Positions 53,930 through 64,000 of a stretch of DNA of 64,000 nucleotides are shown in pieces (the first letter of the stretch is position 1; every line of letters begins with the position of its first letter). Source of the DNA: Latrodectus hesperus (lineage: Eukaryota > Arthropoda > Arachnida > Araneae > Theridiidae); contig CM075857.1 of assembly GCA_037975125.1 (NCBI GenBank), positions 47,187,172-47,251,171 of the forward strand, written 5' to 3'. Under the pieces are notes generated by a model. It saw nothing but the letters and a program-made list of their open reading frames with translations. It was not told where the DNA came from and searched no databases. A program made the position numbers and the translations under genes.

Positions 53930-54345
53930 AATTTATTTCAATATGGATTATTCTAGGACAGCCTCAGCCTCTAAGGTGGTACTGTCAAAGAACAGAGATG
54001 CAAGTGGTAACTACAGGTTGCAACTCGCTTCAAAAATGTAGGAATTTGCTACATCAACCTTTCTGAGATTTGATTAATATCCACATCAAATGAACGTATA
54101 AAGTTGAATGACAAAGGTCATGACGTCAAATAATATTTGTCTTCCTCTTACCACAGCAATAAAATGAAAAACATCATTCCAAGTTTTGATTGATGCCAAT
54201 GGTAATATTAGTTGATAGAAACCTGTCCTCTTTATCGATGAGTCCGGATTTTGTTTTCTAAGTGAGACAAGAAAATTATCGTTCTTGTGGAAACCAGAAA
54301 CCTGACCACGGTTATTTCAAATTATATCCTTGAAAAAAGATTTGA
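53930..54345 (+). mobile_element. Decayed Tc1-like transposase
   Basis: At 54231-54290 the plus strand reads FIDESGFCFLSETRK followed by LSFLWKPET. This fits the second-aspartate block of Tc1-type DDE transposases (FSDESRFCL, then a basic W-x-P segment); the D codon is 54237-54239. Upstream, about 53990-54065, frames containing RDASGNYR and VTTGCNSLQKC fit the helix-turn-helix part (RD-SVTT...L) once small indels are allowed. Stops and frameshifts are numerous and no terminal inverted repeats were found. The copy is dead and partial. Confidence 0.45.
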
Positions 54346-56229
54346 ACCAACGAATACTTATGAACGGGTAATTTCTTTAAATGAGAGATTTTAAGAGATT
54401 TTTAAATGAGCAATTATATAAATACTACATTTTATTCACTTGTTCTCACTTGTGTAATTTTGAGTGCGTTACCATCTACAGATCGACTATACAGGAAATG
54501 GTTTTCATAATAAAGAATCCATTTAAGTAAAGATTAGAATGCACGTTATCTAAAGCTTAATTCAATTAGGTGTATTTAGAAAGCTTTATAGAGATACGCT
54601 TCATTTCTAAACCCATATTTAAAACTTGCTGTATCCTTCAAATTGCTTTGATGCGTCTGAGAGTCTTGTTGCCAGTAGACTTAATAATTATTATAATTCT
54701 GAGTATGAAGAATCACTATTGTGGCTGTAAAGCTTTTAAGATAATTGCGCTCCATTTTGAAAATGATCACCTATTTCACTCAAATGCATTATTTTTTGTT
54801 GGTTATATTTTCAAGATAAAACCGCTTGCTGTTTTGTGTTAAAAAGATAAAACACTAATTAATATTAGGTTTATGTCCTAATACATTTCATTCTAGCAGC
54901 TAAATATTTCGCAATCATTTTTCTAAATTTTTCTTCATTACACAAAATTAGTATTTTTTGCTTAGTAACATTTAGTACCTTTTCCTTCTAATTATCTTTT
55001 AAGAATCATCCCTGAATTGGATTATGAAATTTATTTTTTGGTTTAAAAAACAAGACTATCAGATTAAATATTAAAATAGTTTTAAAATTAATAAAGAAAC
55101 CGCCATATTTAAATGAGAAAAACGTTAATTTTGTACATACAGAATTAAATCATAATCAGTTCAATTGTGCGAAGAAGAACTAACAAAATCTCAACTTTAT
55201 TTTATTTTAAGTAAAATAAAGCTATTTATGAAACTAATTTTATAGATTTTAACGAAAAACATCTTAATAGATTTGAATTAAATTCTTTGAAAAAAGATAC
55301 ATACCTTCAATTAATATCTTCATATTCACCAAAGTTAAACATAATAAATTAACGTAGAATAAAACTAATAAAAAATTAATCAAAATTGTGGCTTTATTAT
55401 AACTTAATTTGTTATTCAAAATATCCAAATAAAAATCAGTCCAAATCAATTCAAATGAAGTAATAGATGTAAACATTTTAAATATGGATTGAAACATTCA
55501 TTTCTGCAACTTTAAATATTTAATTTAAGTTAAAAATAGAAATATTTTTAAGTAAAATTTCACGATCTATATACATAATGTCTTGATAATACATCGGAAC
55601 AAGAAAAGTTGATTATAATCTGAATGTATATATATAATAACAACTTTGTGAAATATATAAAATTTTCTTTTATTTTAAAAACAAGTTTTCCCGACGAGAT
55701 TTTTAATAAGTTGCTTAGAGAGAACCACTAAGGAAATTTAATATGTTCTGATAATTATTGAATTGAAAATTATTATAATCCCTATATTCATTTTAAATTA
55801 TTTTACATATTTTCGTGTTGCGAAAGACAAAATTTTTAATAATAAACTTATCCTACAAAAAGAGAAAAATATTTCAATTTTAAGATTCATAACTTTGATT
55901 GAATTTTGTTTTGAAATTGAAATTTTTTATTTGAATATTCTTATTAGAGCTAAATTTTACATTTTTTTAACAACAATAGAAAGTAAATGATTGATAGTAA
56001 AAGAATTTGAAATTAATTTCGTAAAGTAAAATATATGCTATATAAATTTACATAAAATAATGACTAATTCTTTTACGTGAGTCAAATTATGAATGAGTTT
56101 GATATTATCTATTTGTATTCTAATTTTTTCTGAAATTCTTACATTTAAACAAAAATTTAAAAAAATACTTCTTTGACATCACGTTGTGTTCATTCTGGAA
56201 AAACTTTTCTTAGATAACCGGATTCACTG
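54346..56229. other. AT-rich noncoding stretch
   Basis: No gene supported. The open frames at 54570-54842 (+), 55264-55497 (-) and 55763-55990 (+) are AT-driven and domain-free. Confidence 0.45.
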
Positions 56230-56390
56230 ACACAATTAGAAAAACTAGTAAACTCCCAAGCACCCACATCAACAGATGTACATGCAGAAGAGCAACATCT
56301 ATCTCATATTTTCAACTGTGTCTAGGATCGAACCTCAGACCTTTTGCTTTGAAGAAGAGGTGTCGTACCCCTTAGCCACAATAAGCTCTA
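56230..56390 (-). mobile_element. tRNA-derived SINE, family B copy 2
   Basis: On the minus strand the A-box region reads TGTGGCTAAGGGGTACGAC (about 56379-56361), and a good B-box, GGTTCGATCC, lies at 56334-56325. That is the internal pol III promoter of a tRNA head. The body continues with GAGATAGATGTTGCTCTT and ACATCTGTTGATGTGG, shared with the copy at 11095-11270. The 3' boundary is not defined. Confidence 0.6.
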
Positions 56391-57184
56391 TTTTTAGGTT
56401 TTATCTTATATTGCAATAAATGAGACGTTTTAAGGGCAATTGAAATGTAAAACAATCTCAAAATTAATGCATTAAAATAGGAAATATGCCTAAATCTAAT
56501 TAGGTTTGCGTGTGATTAATATATTTTAAATATATTGTTTTTATGTCATGGTAACTTCTGGAAACGTGAGATACTGACTTGTTTATTTGAATTTATGATA
56601 TCACTCACAAATAAATAGTTGTAATAGTTATATTTGAAAAGGATTCAGGTGAAATGTTCTTAACCTTCCACAGTTTTCCTTGACCTATTTATAAAAAGAT
56701 CTTTTATTAAAAAAGTATATTTGAGCTGAAATCTAAACTGCTGACGTCATTCTTTCGTGAAATTGAAAGGAAGAACCTTGAAAAAGTTAATATAATCTAA
56801 AATAAAATGCTGACATAAAGTTTTAAAAATTGAAAATAAAAATAAAAATATCCTGTATTATACATTCACAAGTGGATTTACTTCTTTGTTTGAGCTTGGT
56901 TGTGGAGTTATGAATAAAACTCTTCATGAGAGAGGTTACTTGATTCACGCAAAAAAATTAGTATTCCTGTTTCATACGTTGAACAATTGATAAATTTTCT
57001 GTTATTTGATTTTCTAACACTAAATAACTTAATTCTAATAAATTAAATGACCGATTTTACAGATGGCATTGATCAATAGTTTAAATATTTTCATAAAAAC
57101 AACAGTTTGGAATTTGATTTCAGTTTAAATTTGCAATTGCGAATATCAATAATTAGAAATAACCCCTGCTAGGGCTCATTCATG

Positions 57185-57185
<1 letters not shown>
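56391..57185. other. AT-rich noncoding stretch
   Basis: Nothing recognised. Confidence 0.45.

Positions 57186-57261
<76 letters not shown>
57186..57261. repeat. (TA)n microsatellite at the retroelement 3' end
   Basis: Uninterrupted TA array of about 76 bp. Read on the minus strand, it follows immediately after the terminus GTTTTATCTT of the element at 57262-58368. Confidence 0.95.
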
Positions 57262-57263
<2 letters not shown>

Positions 57264-57309
57264 ATAAAACATGAAGAAAAGTATAAAATTGGAAAGATAC
57301 TAAAGTATA

Positions 57310-57460
57310 TGAAGCAAAAGACAAGAAGGCATAGGGACCATGTCTTCATCAGGAGGGAGATGGTCAGCTATGCAAAAATGAACACTCTTTTCTGACATGC
57401 TCGAAGGACAAATGTCTAAAAATCTTCGAGCAATTCCCCCGAAGAGTGTTCGTATTAAAA
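57310..57460. repeat. Nested hairpins in the retroelement 3' region
   Basis: Three stems can form. GAACACTCTT (about 57379-57388) pairs exactly with AAGAGTGTTC further on (about 57442-57451). Nested inside, GCTCGAAG pairs with CTTCGAGC. Next to them, GGCATAG with GACCAT on one side pairs with ATGGTC and CTATGC on the other. The pattern suggests a structured RNA or DNA end in the element. Confidence 0.55.
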
Positions 57461-57524
57461 GAACTTAATTAAAAAATAGACTAAATATATATGTAGAAAT
57501 GATAAATATATATGCAGAAGAATA

Positions 57525-57640
57525 AAAATACTCACTATAGATGAAAATACTCACATTAGTAGAAAAATAATCACAATAGTAGAAAAATACATAAAGTAAA
57601 AAAAATACATACAGTAGAAAATACAAAATACAAAAGCAAG
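57525..57640. repeat. Degenerate tandem repeat of about 19 bp
   Basis: About six imperfect units of the type AAAAATACTCACTATAGTAG (variants AAAATACTCACATTAGTAG, AAAAATAATCACAATAGTAG and later AAAAATACATAAAGTA) follow one another inside the noncoding part of the retroelement. Confidence 0.6.
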
Positions 57641-57890
57641 TAAATTAGATTGAATTTATATATGAGAATAGTAGGAAGTTGCCAAAAGTAAATTTGAAAT
57701 TAGAATGAAGAAATATTGCCAGAAGTAATTAAATTCAAAAAGTTAAAGTGGTTTAAAAAGTTAAAGCGTATTAAAGGGGATTTAAGTTTTAGTTATGTAT
57801 AAAATAAAGTGTATATATGTAGGTATTTTCAGGATTCTTGTAAGAACTTCAATGCTTGGGTGGCCCTTCTGTAGTTATAAAAACTACGCA

Positions 57891-58363
57891 TTACTTCAAT
57901 CTTACAAGCGATTCCCTACTTCCTACATATTTTAGAATAAAATTAATTGGAATATTGTTATTTTTTAGGTGAGCTATTAAGCTTTTAATTTGATTTTTAG
58001 TATATTCATAATTGTTACAGATTATATAAATGCGATTAAGCTCATTAATTATAATGTTTCTGTATATTTTTAAAGAAATATTGGAGTTCCAAGAAATTAA
58101 CTTATGAACATGAAAATTAAACTGTTTAGTTTTGTCGAAAATGTCTATATATGTAGTGGAATTATCAATAGTGATAAATAAATCCAGAAATTCTGTTTTA
58201 GTTTCACATAAATTAGTTTTAATTAGAGAAAGTTCTTCAGGGTAAATAGTTTTAGAAATATCTTCAAATTTTAAATTGTTGAAAATTATGAAATCATCTA
58301 TGTATCGAAAAGCAAAAGGATATTGATAAAAGAAGTTTTTTTCAAAATAATGTAAAAATAAAT

Positions 58364-58364
<1 letters not shown>
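57891..58364 (-). pseudogene. Reverse transcriptase fragment (motif 5 onward)
   Basis: The minus-strand frame is open from 58466 to 57891. Its first 34 codons are flank plus translated TA repeat (poly-Tyr-Ile) and are not genuine. The real part starts near 58364. FRYIDDFIIFNN (R codon at 58307-58305) carries the YxDD catalytic aspartates of RT motif 5. YPEELSLIKTN, then TEFLDLFITID and an IDIFDKTKQFNFHVH segment follow, matching the order seen downstream of the active site in Penelope-like and related RTs. The fingers and first catalytic aspartate are missing, so it cannot be active. It is intact as a frame, suggesting fairly recent truncation, and ends RESLVRLK-stop. Confidence 0.65.

Positions 58365-58368
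<4 letters not shown>

Positions 58369-58419
<51 letters not shown>
58369..58419. repeat. (TA)n microsatellite between RT fragment and mariner
   Basis: TA array of about 51 bp, the shared boundary of the two mobile element relics. Confidence 0.95.
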
Positions 58420-58422
<3 letters not shown>

Positions 58423-59150
58423 GATGAGATCAAATGAAAAGGTATGAAACGACACGGTGAGTACAAAAATGTAGACTTTATTCAAAATATAGACCATGGG
58501 CTTGAGCACAAGGATCCCATTGATGAACAAGCCGCAGGATTCCTTGTTCCCAGAATTACTGTGGCGAGATCCAGTCCTTCACAGCGTCCTTGAGTAAGTC
58601 ATCCGAATTGAAGCGCTTCCCTTCCAGGTATTTCTTCAGTGGACCAAACACAGGGAAATCCCAGGGCGATATGTCCGGACTGTAGATCAGATGATCCAGC
58701 GTTTCTTACTTTAACTTGGCCAGTTCAATGTGTGTGACTCTGGAGATGTGTGGACGCGCGTTGTCATGGAGCAGAACCGACCCTTCGTGAGCTACCCCAG
58801 TCTTTTGTTCTTGATTGACCTGCGTAGGTGTCGGAGTATCTCAAAGTACACATCGGAGTTTATGGTGCTCGTGAAATAACAAAAGTATCGGACCTTAAAC
58901 ATCGAAAAAGATGGTGAGCAAATAACTTTCCTGCACACAGTACGGTTTTGCACATTTTATAGGGAGGTGACGACTCATGCTTCCACTGGTTTCTCACCTT
59001 CCGTTGTCAGAAATCGAATAACACCTTGCTGCTCCTCAATCGTCGAATACTGCAACGCGAACAACCTATCCTCTTACTGACTGCCGCATCATTTGGACGC
59101 CACTTTAGATAAGAGCCTCTGCTCTTCGCGGTGCATGGAGGCTCCCAAGA

Positions 59151-59152
<2 letters not shown>
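58420..59152 (-). mobile_element. Broken mariner transposon (DD34D transposase relic)
   Basis: The minus strand preserves scattered blocks of a mariner transposase. TIEEQQGVIRFLTTEGEKPVE marks the N-terminus (about 59040-58980). An HxxSP-like QWKHESSPPYK and CAGK precede the FFD block holding catalytic D1 (58903-58901). LLHDNARPHISRVTHIELAK holds D2 (58765-58763) and YSPDISPWDFPVFGPLKKYL holds D3 (58660-58658). D2 and D3 are separated by 34 residues, diagnostic of mariner. A large internal deletion joins the N-terminal block to the HxxSP region, and several frameshifts and in-frame stops follow (TAA at 58708-58706 and 58558-58556). The frame ends with YFE-stop near 58481. No clear terminal inverted repeats were found. 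The relic lies exactly between two TA arrays, fitting TA-target insertion. Confidence 0.85.

Positions 59153-59222
<70 letters not shown>
59153..59222. repeat. (TA)n microsatellite
   Basis: TA array of about 70 bp directly abutting the 5' end of the mariner relic. Confidence 0.95.
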
Positions 59223-59224
<2 letters not shown>

Positions 59225-59500
59225 CATACCTTGCTATTGCTTCTGTAAATTCATTAAAAAATTATATTATTAAGAATCACAACATTTCCGTTGAAAATTA
59301 TAAAATAATGTACAAATATGAGTTATATTAAAATAAAGATTAAAATTTTAATTTTATAACATATATTTCTTTATTTCTTAATTAATTTTGAAATCAAGAA
59401 AGTATAAAATGTTTCCCACTAAGCAAAACTTATTTTATGTAATTCCTATCTTGAATCAATTAGTGACCTATTTCTTCTTTTCTCAATTGAGAAATTAAAG

Positions 59501-59503
<3 letters not shown>
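59223..59503. other. Anonymous spacer between two TA arrays
   Basis: 281 bp of AT-rich DNA with no coding similarity and no match seen to the neighbouring elements. By analogy with the adjacent segments it could be another insertion or a piece of the original locus. Confidence 0.4.

Positions 59504-59575
<72 letters not shown>
59504..59575. repeat. (TA)n microsatellite
   Basis: TA array of about 72 bp. Confidence 0.95.
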
Positions 59576-59578
<3 letters not shown>

Positions 59579-62043
59579 AAATTCATGATAATCTTCGATG
59601 TATATCTAATAACTTAATACAAAAATTGTTTTTTTTAAAATTTCTTTATAATTTAGATCATTATTTATTTATGCTTTTCCGTAACAATTACTACAGTATT
59701 TACACCTAAGGTAATCAAGTTATTTTTCGGAATTCAAGTATTTTGAGAATTCCAAAGTTGTTTACGCTGTTATCAAAATTATGATGTTTTAGATATAACC
59801 AGAAGCATTTTTGTTTTATCCTCAGCATTTAGCAAGGGGGAACAAAAGAATAACCTTATTAAATTTAAAATCTTAAGGATACTTCAAGCCGACCCTTGAC
59901 CTTCGCCACGTCGTTGTTAATTTTTTCTGTAGAGTTAACTAAAGCCCAAATAGAGAAAAAATGCTAAATACTTGGTAAAATAAGCAATCTTGTTGCTTTT
60001 GAAGCTACAGCATCTCTGTGTAATGGAATTAAGTTCTCAATTTTAGTTTTTAAAACACTATTTCAGATTTTGCCATTTAGGTATCAAAATATTGGTTATT
60101 ATAGCTCTGCAATAAGATGAATTAAAAACTTAATTTTCAAAAAAGAAAATTTTTTAATGAATTTCCAATTTAGCTATCATAAATAATTAGAAATGTAGCT
60201 TGCACCTTCTCATAAAAGTATTATATCCGAATGTTACTTCAGTTGGAAATAATCCAATACACATTCTAAAAATATCCACATTTATACGATTTTCTGCATC
60301 CATTCACCTACCAATGAGATTATGCTCTAGACAAATTATGATGCAAAAAAATTTTTTTATGTATGCATCATACTCCGAAATGAATTACTTTCAAAGAACG
60401 ATAATCCTATTATGTAAAATAAAAGAAGATTTAAACTGCTTATCAATGCTCACAACAAGAATATCCAATAAGCTTATTTATTATGATACACAAAGTAGTG
60501 TCCTTTACCGATTTACCTTATTATTATATTTCCTTACAACGATTTAAATCTATAGTTGTAGTTAGAGGGGGAAAAAACCCTTTTTGGTTATATCGGTATT
60601 ATCTTTACCATTACAAATTTTCGTAGTCATTAGATTTTGCTGTGAAAAATATAAAATAAACTACACAAACTAAAAAAAAGTTACAAACATTGAAAATATA
60701 ATTTGACTGGTCATAAAAAATAAAAATAAAAGTGTTTTTTCAGAAATTAAATACTCGAACGTTAAACTGCAATCACATTATTTCTCAGAAGCTTCATTCA
60801 TTTGATCACACATTACAGTGTATTGTTGTAGTATTGAATTAAAATTTTAGAAATAAAGGAATTTGAATTAAATTAATAATAATTATAACAATTCGACAAT
60901 CAACTTAGATGTTTATTTTCAGCAGAGATATATTTTACAAATTATTAATGGCTATTCTATAAAAATAAATGAAGTATTTTATTTTGACATTTCTGGATAT
61001 TGCCCGTATGAGTTTTAAAGTATAAAAATCATTCTGAAATGCTGATTAAGGAGGAAATAAAATTCTTTCATCATAATTTAAAATAGAAAAGGTCAAATTT
61101 GATAACTAGTTCCTTTGTTGATGGCATGATTACTTTCGTTGCCTCAATTTTCAGTATCATTAAGCTTTCTCATAACTTTTACTAAAAAAATTCCTTCTCA
61201 ATTTGGGAAGGACCATTTTTAGTATAATAGCCCAAATACTCTCTCTCTTTTCATATAAAATCAAACTACAAACTTAAAAACAAATGGCTCATTCAGTTAA
61301 ATTTGTAAATTTGTATGTAGCAATTCAAGTTTAAAAAGCAATTCCACATAAAGAAGAAATATGTGACCCCTATAAGGAGTGAGCTATATAATAGAAAAAG
61401 CAAATTCCTCATTATCGAATATAACTTGAAAAAAACATTTACATCCTTTGTATATCCCAAATCTTTTTAAGGTTTTTTTTTTTACATTTACAAAATAGAC
61501 TATCTTTACAAATAGAAAAAATTTTATTTTTAGAAGACAGTTTCTGATATAAGATATCAAATCAAAATAGCTTTATTAAGCTCATTATTTTCGGATATTT
61601 TGGTAAAATATTATCAGATAAACTATGTTGCAAATTGCATAACTATTGAAAAAGTGAAATTAATAAAAAAAGAATATTCTCTATTTATATTTATTTTTCT
61701 GATGCAAATGTAGAATTTGCTTATGGTGTCCATCGTTTGCTTAAATATAGCAATATAATGTTCTCAAAAATTTTATACAATTAACGTAAAGAAATTTAAC
61801 AAATGTTATTTTAATTTCTTTAAACACATTGATATAGAATATACGCATTTCTAAAAAATATGAATTTAAATATGATAAAAAAAACCAACTATTTTACTTA
61901 GATGTAGTAAAGATGAATGATTCAACTTTTAAATGTTAGAAAGATCTTCAAAACTTGCTTTGCCCAAAACTATTGATATCAAAACTGCATTTTAAATAAT
62001 TGTTTCAGATTTCAGCTCGACAAAACTAGTGATATATCTTCTC
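59576..62043. other. AT-rich noncoding stretch
   Basis: No gene supported. The 115-codon plus-strand open frame at 60200-60547 contains no recognisable domain and is within what chance gives in this composition. Confidence 0.45.
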
Positions 62044-62119
62044 CGAATTGCAACTAAACGTTTAACAACAATACTGACTTTCAATTTACTTTTGTAGTTA
62101 AAGGTTTAGTTGTAATTCG
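62044..62119. repeat. Pre-miRNA-sized hairpin
   Basis: CGAATTGCAACTAAACGTTT (from 62044, through AAC at 62066) pairs with the segment ending GGTTTAGTTGTAATTCG (62097-62119). 21 of 23 positions match, with a loop of about 30 nt. Total length, 76 nt, is within the range of animal miRNA precursors. It could equally be a small fold-back repeat. Confidence 0.4.
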
Positions 62120-62880
62120 AACAAAAACTTCAGCACAAAAACTCATTTTGTATCATTTTATCGGCTAAGATAATGTTTTCACGAAATCACACACAATGAA
62201 TTTGAATTCAAAATATATATCAATATTCAAAGTTTTAAATGTCATTATTTTTAACTTTGAACACATTCAATGTATGTTCTAATGAATTATTATTGAATAA
62301 ACGCACAAAATTTTCATGAATTAAAAACAGTTTGTTTAAAATATTTAAAACATGAATATGTATTAATATTGAGATGTTCATAAATGCCATTTATATACAC
62401 TTACCTTAAAAAGCTCTCTTTGGCACATTTTAAATTCTATAAGAAATTTTATTATTTACAATATTTTGAAGACATTTTTAAAAATGAATGCCCAATATAA
62501 ATTATTTTCTAAGTTTTTAATTATTTTCTTGTGTGTACTATTTTCCTTTAATTATTCTTGATAATGCGTGTCATCTTGATTCATATGAAAACAAATTCAT
62601 ATTTCCCGGAAGGAATTAAATATAATAAACGTTAGGCCAACTGATCTCCTAAAAAAATATTTCAAATTCAAATACATTTATATAAAACATCTTTAATCTA
62701 TTAAAGGCACTTGCTTGGAAAAAATATGAAAATACACAAACAAAAGTAGAATTACTGCTAATATATGAAAAGCGTTTTGACGCAGACATAAATCAACTTA
62801 TTCTTTTTACTGTTTACCTAAATGTTACGTCAGATTAAGTCGTCTGCACTTCGAAAATGAAAGAATTTTTTAGTTTACAT
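62120..62880. other. AT-rich noncoding stretch
   Basis: Nothing recognised. Confidence 0.45.
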
Positions 62881-63375
62881 TTTATTTTCGAATAATATAA
62901 ATAGTGAATGATTTCCGAAAGGAAACTTCTGTGCAAATAGATATTGTGAGGGCAGTTGCCCGGCATCCAGTGCATTCAGTGAATTTCTTGTTTGTCGTTC
63001 GCTTACGCCCCGCACTATTTTCTCATCAATCACCCTGCAGAGAAGTCCTTTGCAATTTCCTCCCAGATTTCTGTAGCCATGGACCTATGACCTTTCAATG
63101 TAGCATTCGCCATTGTGTTTGTTGGGAAGGACGGAAGCTGAATTAACCTCCAGTTCTAGTAACCGACGAATCTTGCTATTTCATACGTCACGTGAATATT
63201 GTTGATTATTCATTTTATTTTTCCTTCTTTTTTTCTACCCCATTTCTCCGTATTACATCATATCGAAACCAAACGAATTCAAACGATAAACAAAGAGCTA
63301 TGGATCAGGCCTTTTATGATTTCGAAAATTGGCTGGTTTCTTTTTATCGTCTGAGTGCAATGGCTTTAGATTAAG
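62881..63375. other. GC-richer island, possible conserved element or exon
   Basis: This is the clearest GC-enriched block near the right edge. It contains plus-strand open frames at 62904-63146 and 63192-63374. The first (80 codons, six cysteines) has no domain I recognise. No splice-site pair is decisive. Conserved noncoding DNA, an exon, or an old repeat are all possible. Confidence 0.35.
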
Positions 63376-64000
63376 AGAATGAAATACAATTATTATGCTG
63401 AAATATGCATGACTAGGTTCTTTACAATAATCGAGTATAATATACAGTTAAAATTTTTGAATTGAAAACTTTAAATTTCTGAAAGTATTGTGAAGATAAA
63501 ACAAATGGCAAAAGATATATATTTGTGACTTAGGTATTTTCTCTAAAATAATCTGCCCGCTAATGTTGTCCTCATCAATGGATAAAAAGTTTACATTCTG
63601 TTCCTTTTCAATTTCTCCCTTCCATTTATTAGTATTTCATATTTGGAAAATAGTAACTTAAAAAAAATTGTTTTTATAATAAGGAAAATATAAACTGAAA
63701 AAGAAGTTATTTTGGAATTTAATATCGAAATCTAAAGAAATTAATTAAGTCATATAAAAAGGGAAAGACCTCCACACACACAAATCAGAAATTTTCATTT
63801 CTGTCATTTCCATTTCTTTCCTTTAAAATATATTGCACAAACATGTTATTCTTTTTCAAATCTTCTAAAGCATTATCTCATTTAAAATACATTAAGACTG
63901 AATCAGCATTTCTTTTGAAAGAAATATTTATTCTAGAAAATAAGGCATTAACATTTCCTAACAGAGTTTTATCCAAAACCATTAAGCGAAATTATTCTTA
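63376..64000. other. AT-rich noncoding stretch at the window end
   Basis: Nothing recognised. Confidence 0.45.

Larger units (their letters stand above)
57262..58368 (-). mobile_element. Truncated Penelope-like (RYIDD-type) retroelement
   Basis: A minus-strand element of about 1.1 kb lies exactly between two TA arrays. It consists of a reverse transcriptase 3' coding fragment (58364-57891) and about 630 bp of noncoding 3' sequence. That sequence contains a degenerate tandem repeat and nested hairpins, and ends GTTTTATCTT next to a TA array. The terminus is shared with both arms of the 47.8 kb palindrome. Everything upstream of RT motif 5 is missing, where the TA array at 58369 begins. No endonuclease domain is present. 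Assignment to Penelope-like elements is from the RT motif pattern and is an inference; a related RYIDD retroelement family is the alternative. Confidence 0.55.

Noticed and set aside
57330..57360. Hammerhead ribozyme on the minus strand (CTGATGA)
   Set aside because: The required GAAA and flanking stems are not found in register, so only the isolated CTGATGA is present.
58365..58466. N-terminal 34 codons of the RT open frame, and the poly-Tyr-Ile frame at 59131-59331
   Set aside because: These are translations of TA repeats and flanks. They extend frames artificially and are not protein-coding.
60200..60547. 115-codon plus-strand open frame
   Set aside because: No recognisable domain, AT-driven residues, and a length that chance can give in 128 kb of six-frame space.
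1..64000. CRISPR arrays, bacterial operons, rRNA genes
   Set aside because: No regularly spaced repeats, no dense collinear ORFs and no rRNA-like segments. The DNA is eukaryotic in character.

Overview
This 64 kb window is AT-rich eukaryotic DNA, roughly a quarter G+C by eye. No bacterial gene organisation is visible: no operons, no ribosome-binding sites and no dense ORFs. I find no host protein-coding gene that I can defend. The texture (long TA microsatellites, tRNA-derived SINE relics, broken mariner and Tc1-like transposases, decayed LINE pieces, one Penelope-like reverse transcriptase fragment) suggests an arthropod intergenic region or very large intron. A spider-type genome is my best guess, from base composition and the flavour of the repeats; this is inference.

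Layout. 1-3.96 kb: AT-rich, nothing recognisable. 3.97-5.5 kb: two LINE relics, an endonuclease start on + and an RNase H/C-terminal ORF2 piece on -. 5.5-16.5 kb: mostly featureless, with a 265-bp fold-back MITE (10.3 kb), a family B SINE (11.2 kb), two TA arrays and a family C SINE (14.1 kb). 16.5-28.3 kb: two copies of a family A SINE, an 82-bp TA array, and GC-richer islands at 21.9 and 26.0 kb. 28.3-42.6 kb: a GC-richer patch with an inverted repeat (29.8 kb), a duplicated hairpin unit (33.4 kb), a 98-bp TA array and a clear tRNA-like SINE (40.5 kb). 42.6-54.4 kb: two weak Tc1-like relics, a near-perfect 181-bp palindrome between TA arrays (47.8 kb), further SINE relics and a 32-bp-arm palindrome (52.0 kb). 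56.2-59.6 kb: a second family B SINE, then the most structured part of the window, where four TA arrays alternate with a truncated reverse transcriptase element and a broken mariner. 59.6-64 kb: AT-rich, with one pre-miRNA-sized hairpin (62.1 kb) and a GC-richer island (62.9-63.4 kb).

The most interesting signal links 47.8 kb and 57.2 kb. The end of the reverse transcriptase element and both arms of the palindrome share the same terminal sequence, ending GTTTTATCTT, and in two of three cases it runs straight into a TA array. The element is also bounded by TA repeats on its upstream side. This suggests a retroelement family whose termini are TA tracts or which inserts into them. Most other features are decayed repeats, and no gene network can be inferred.
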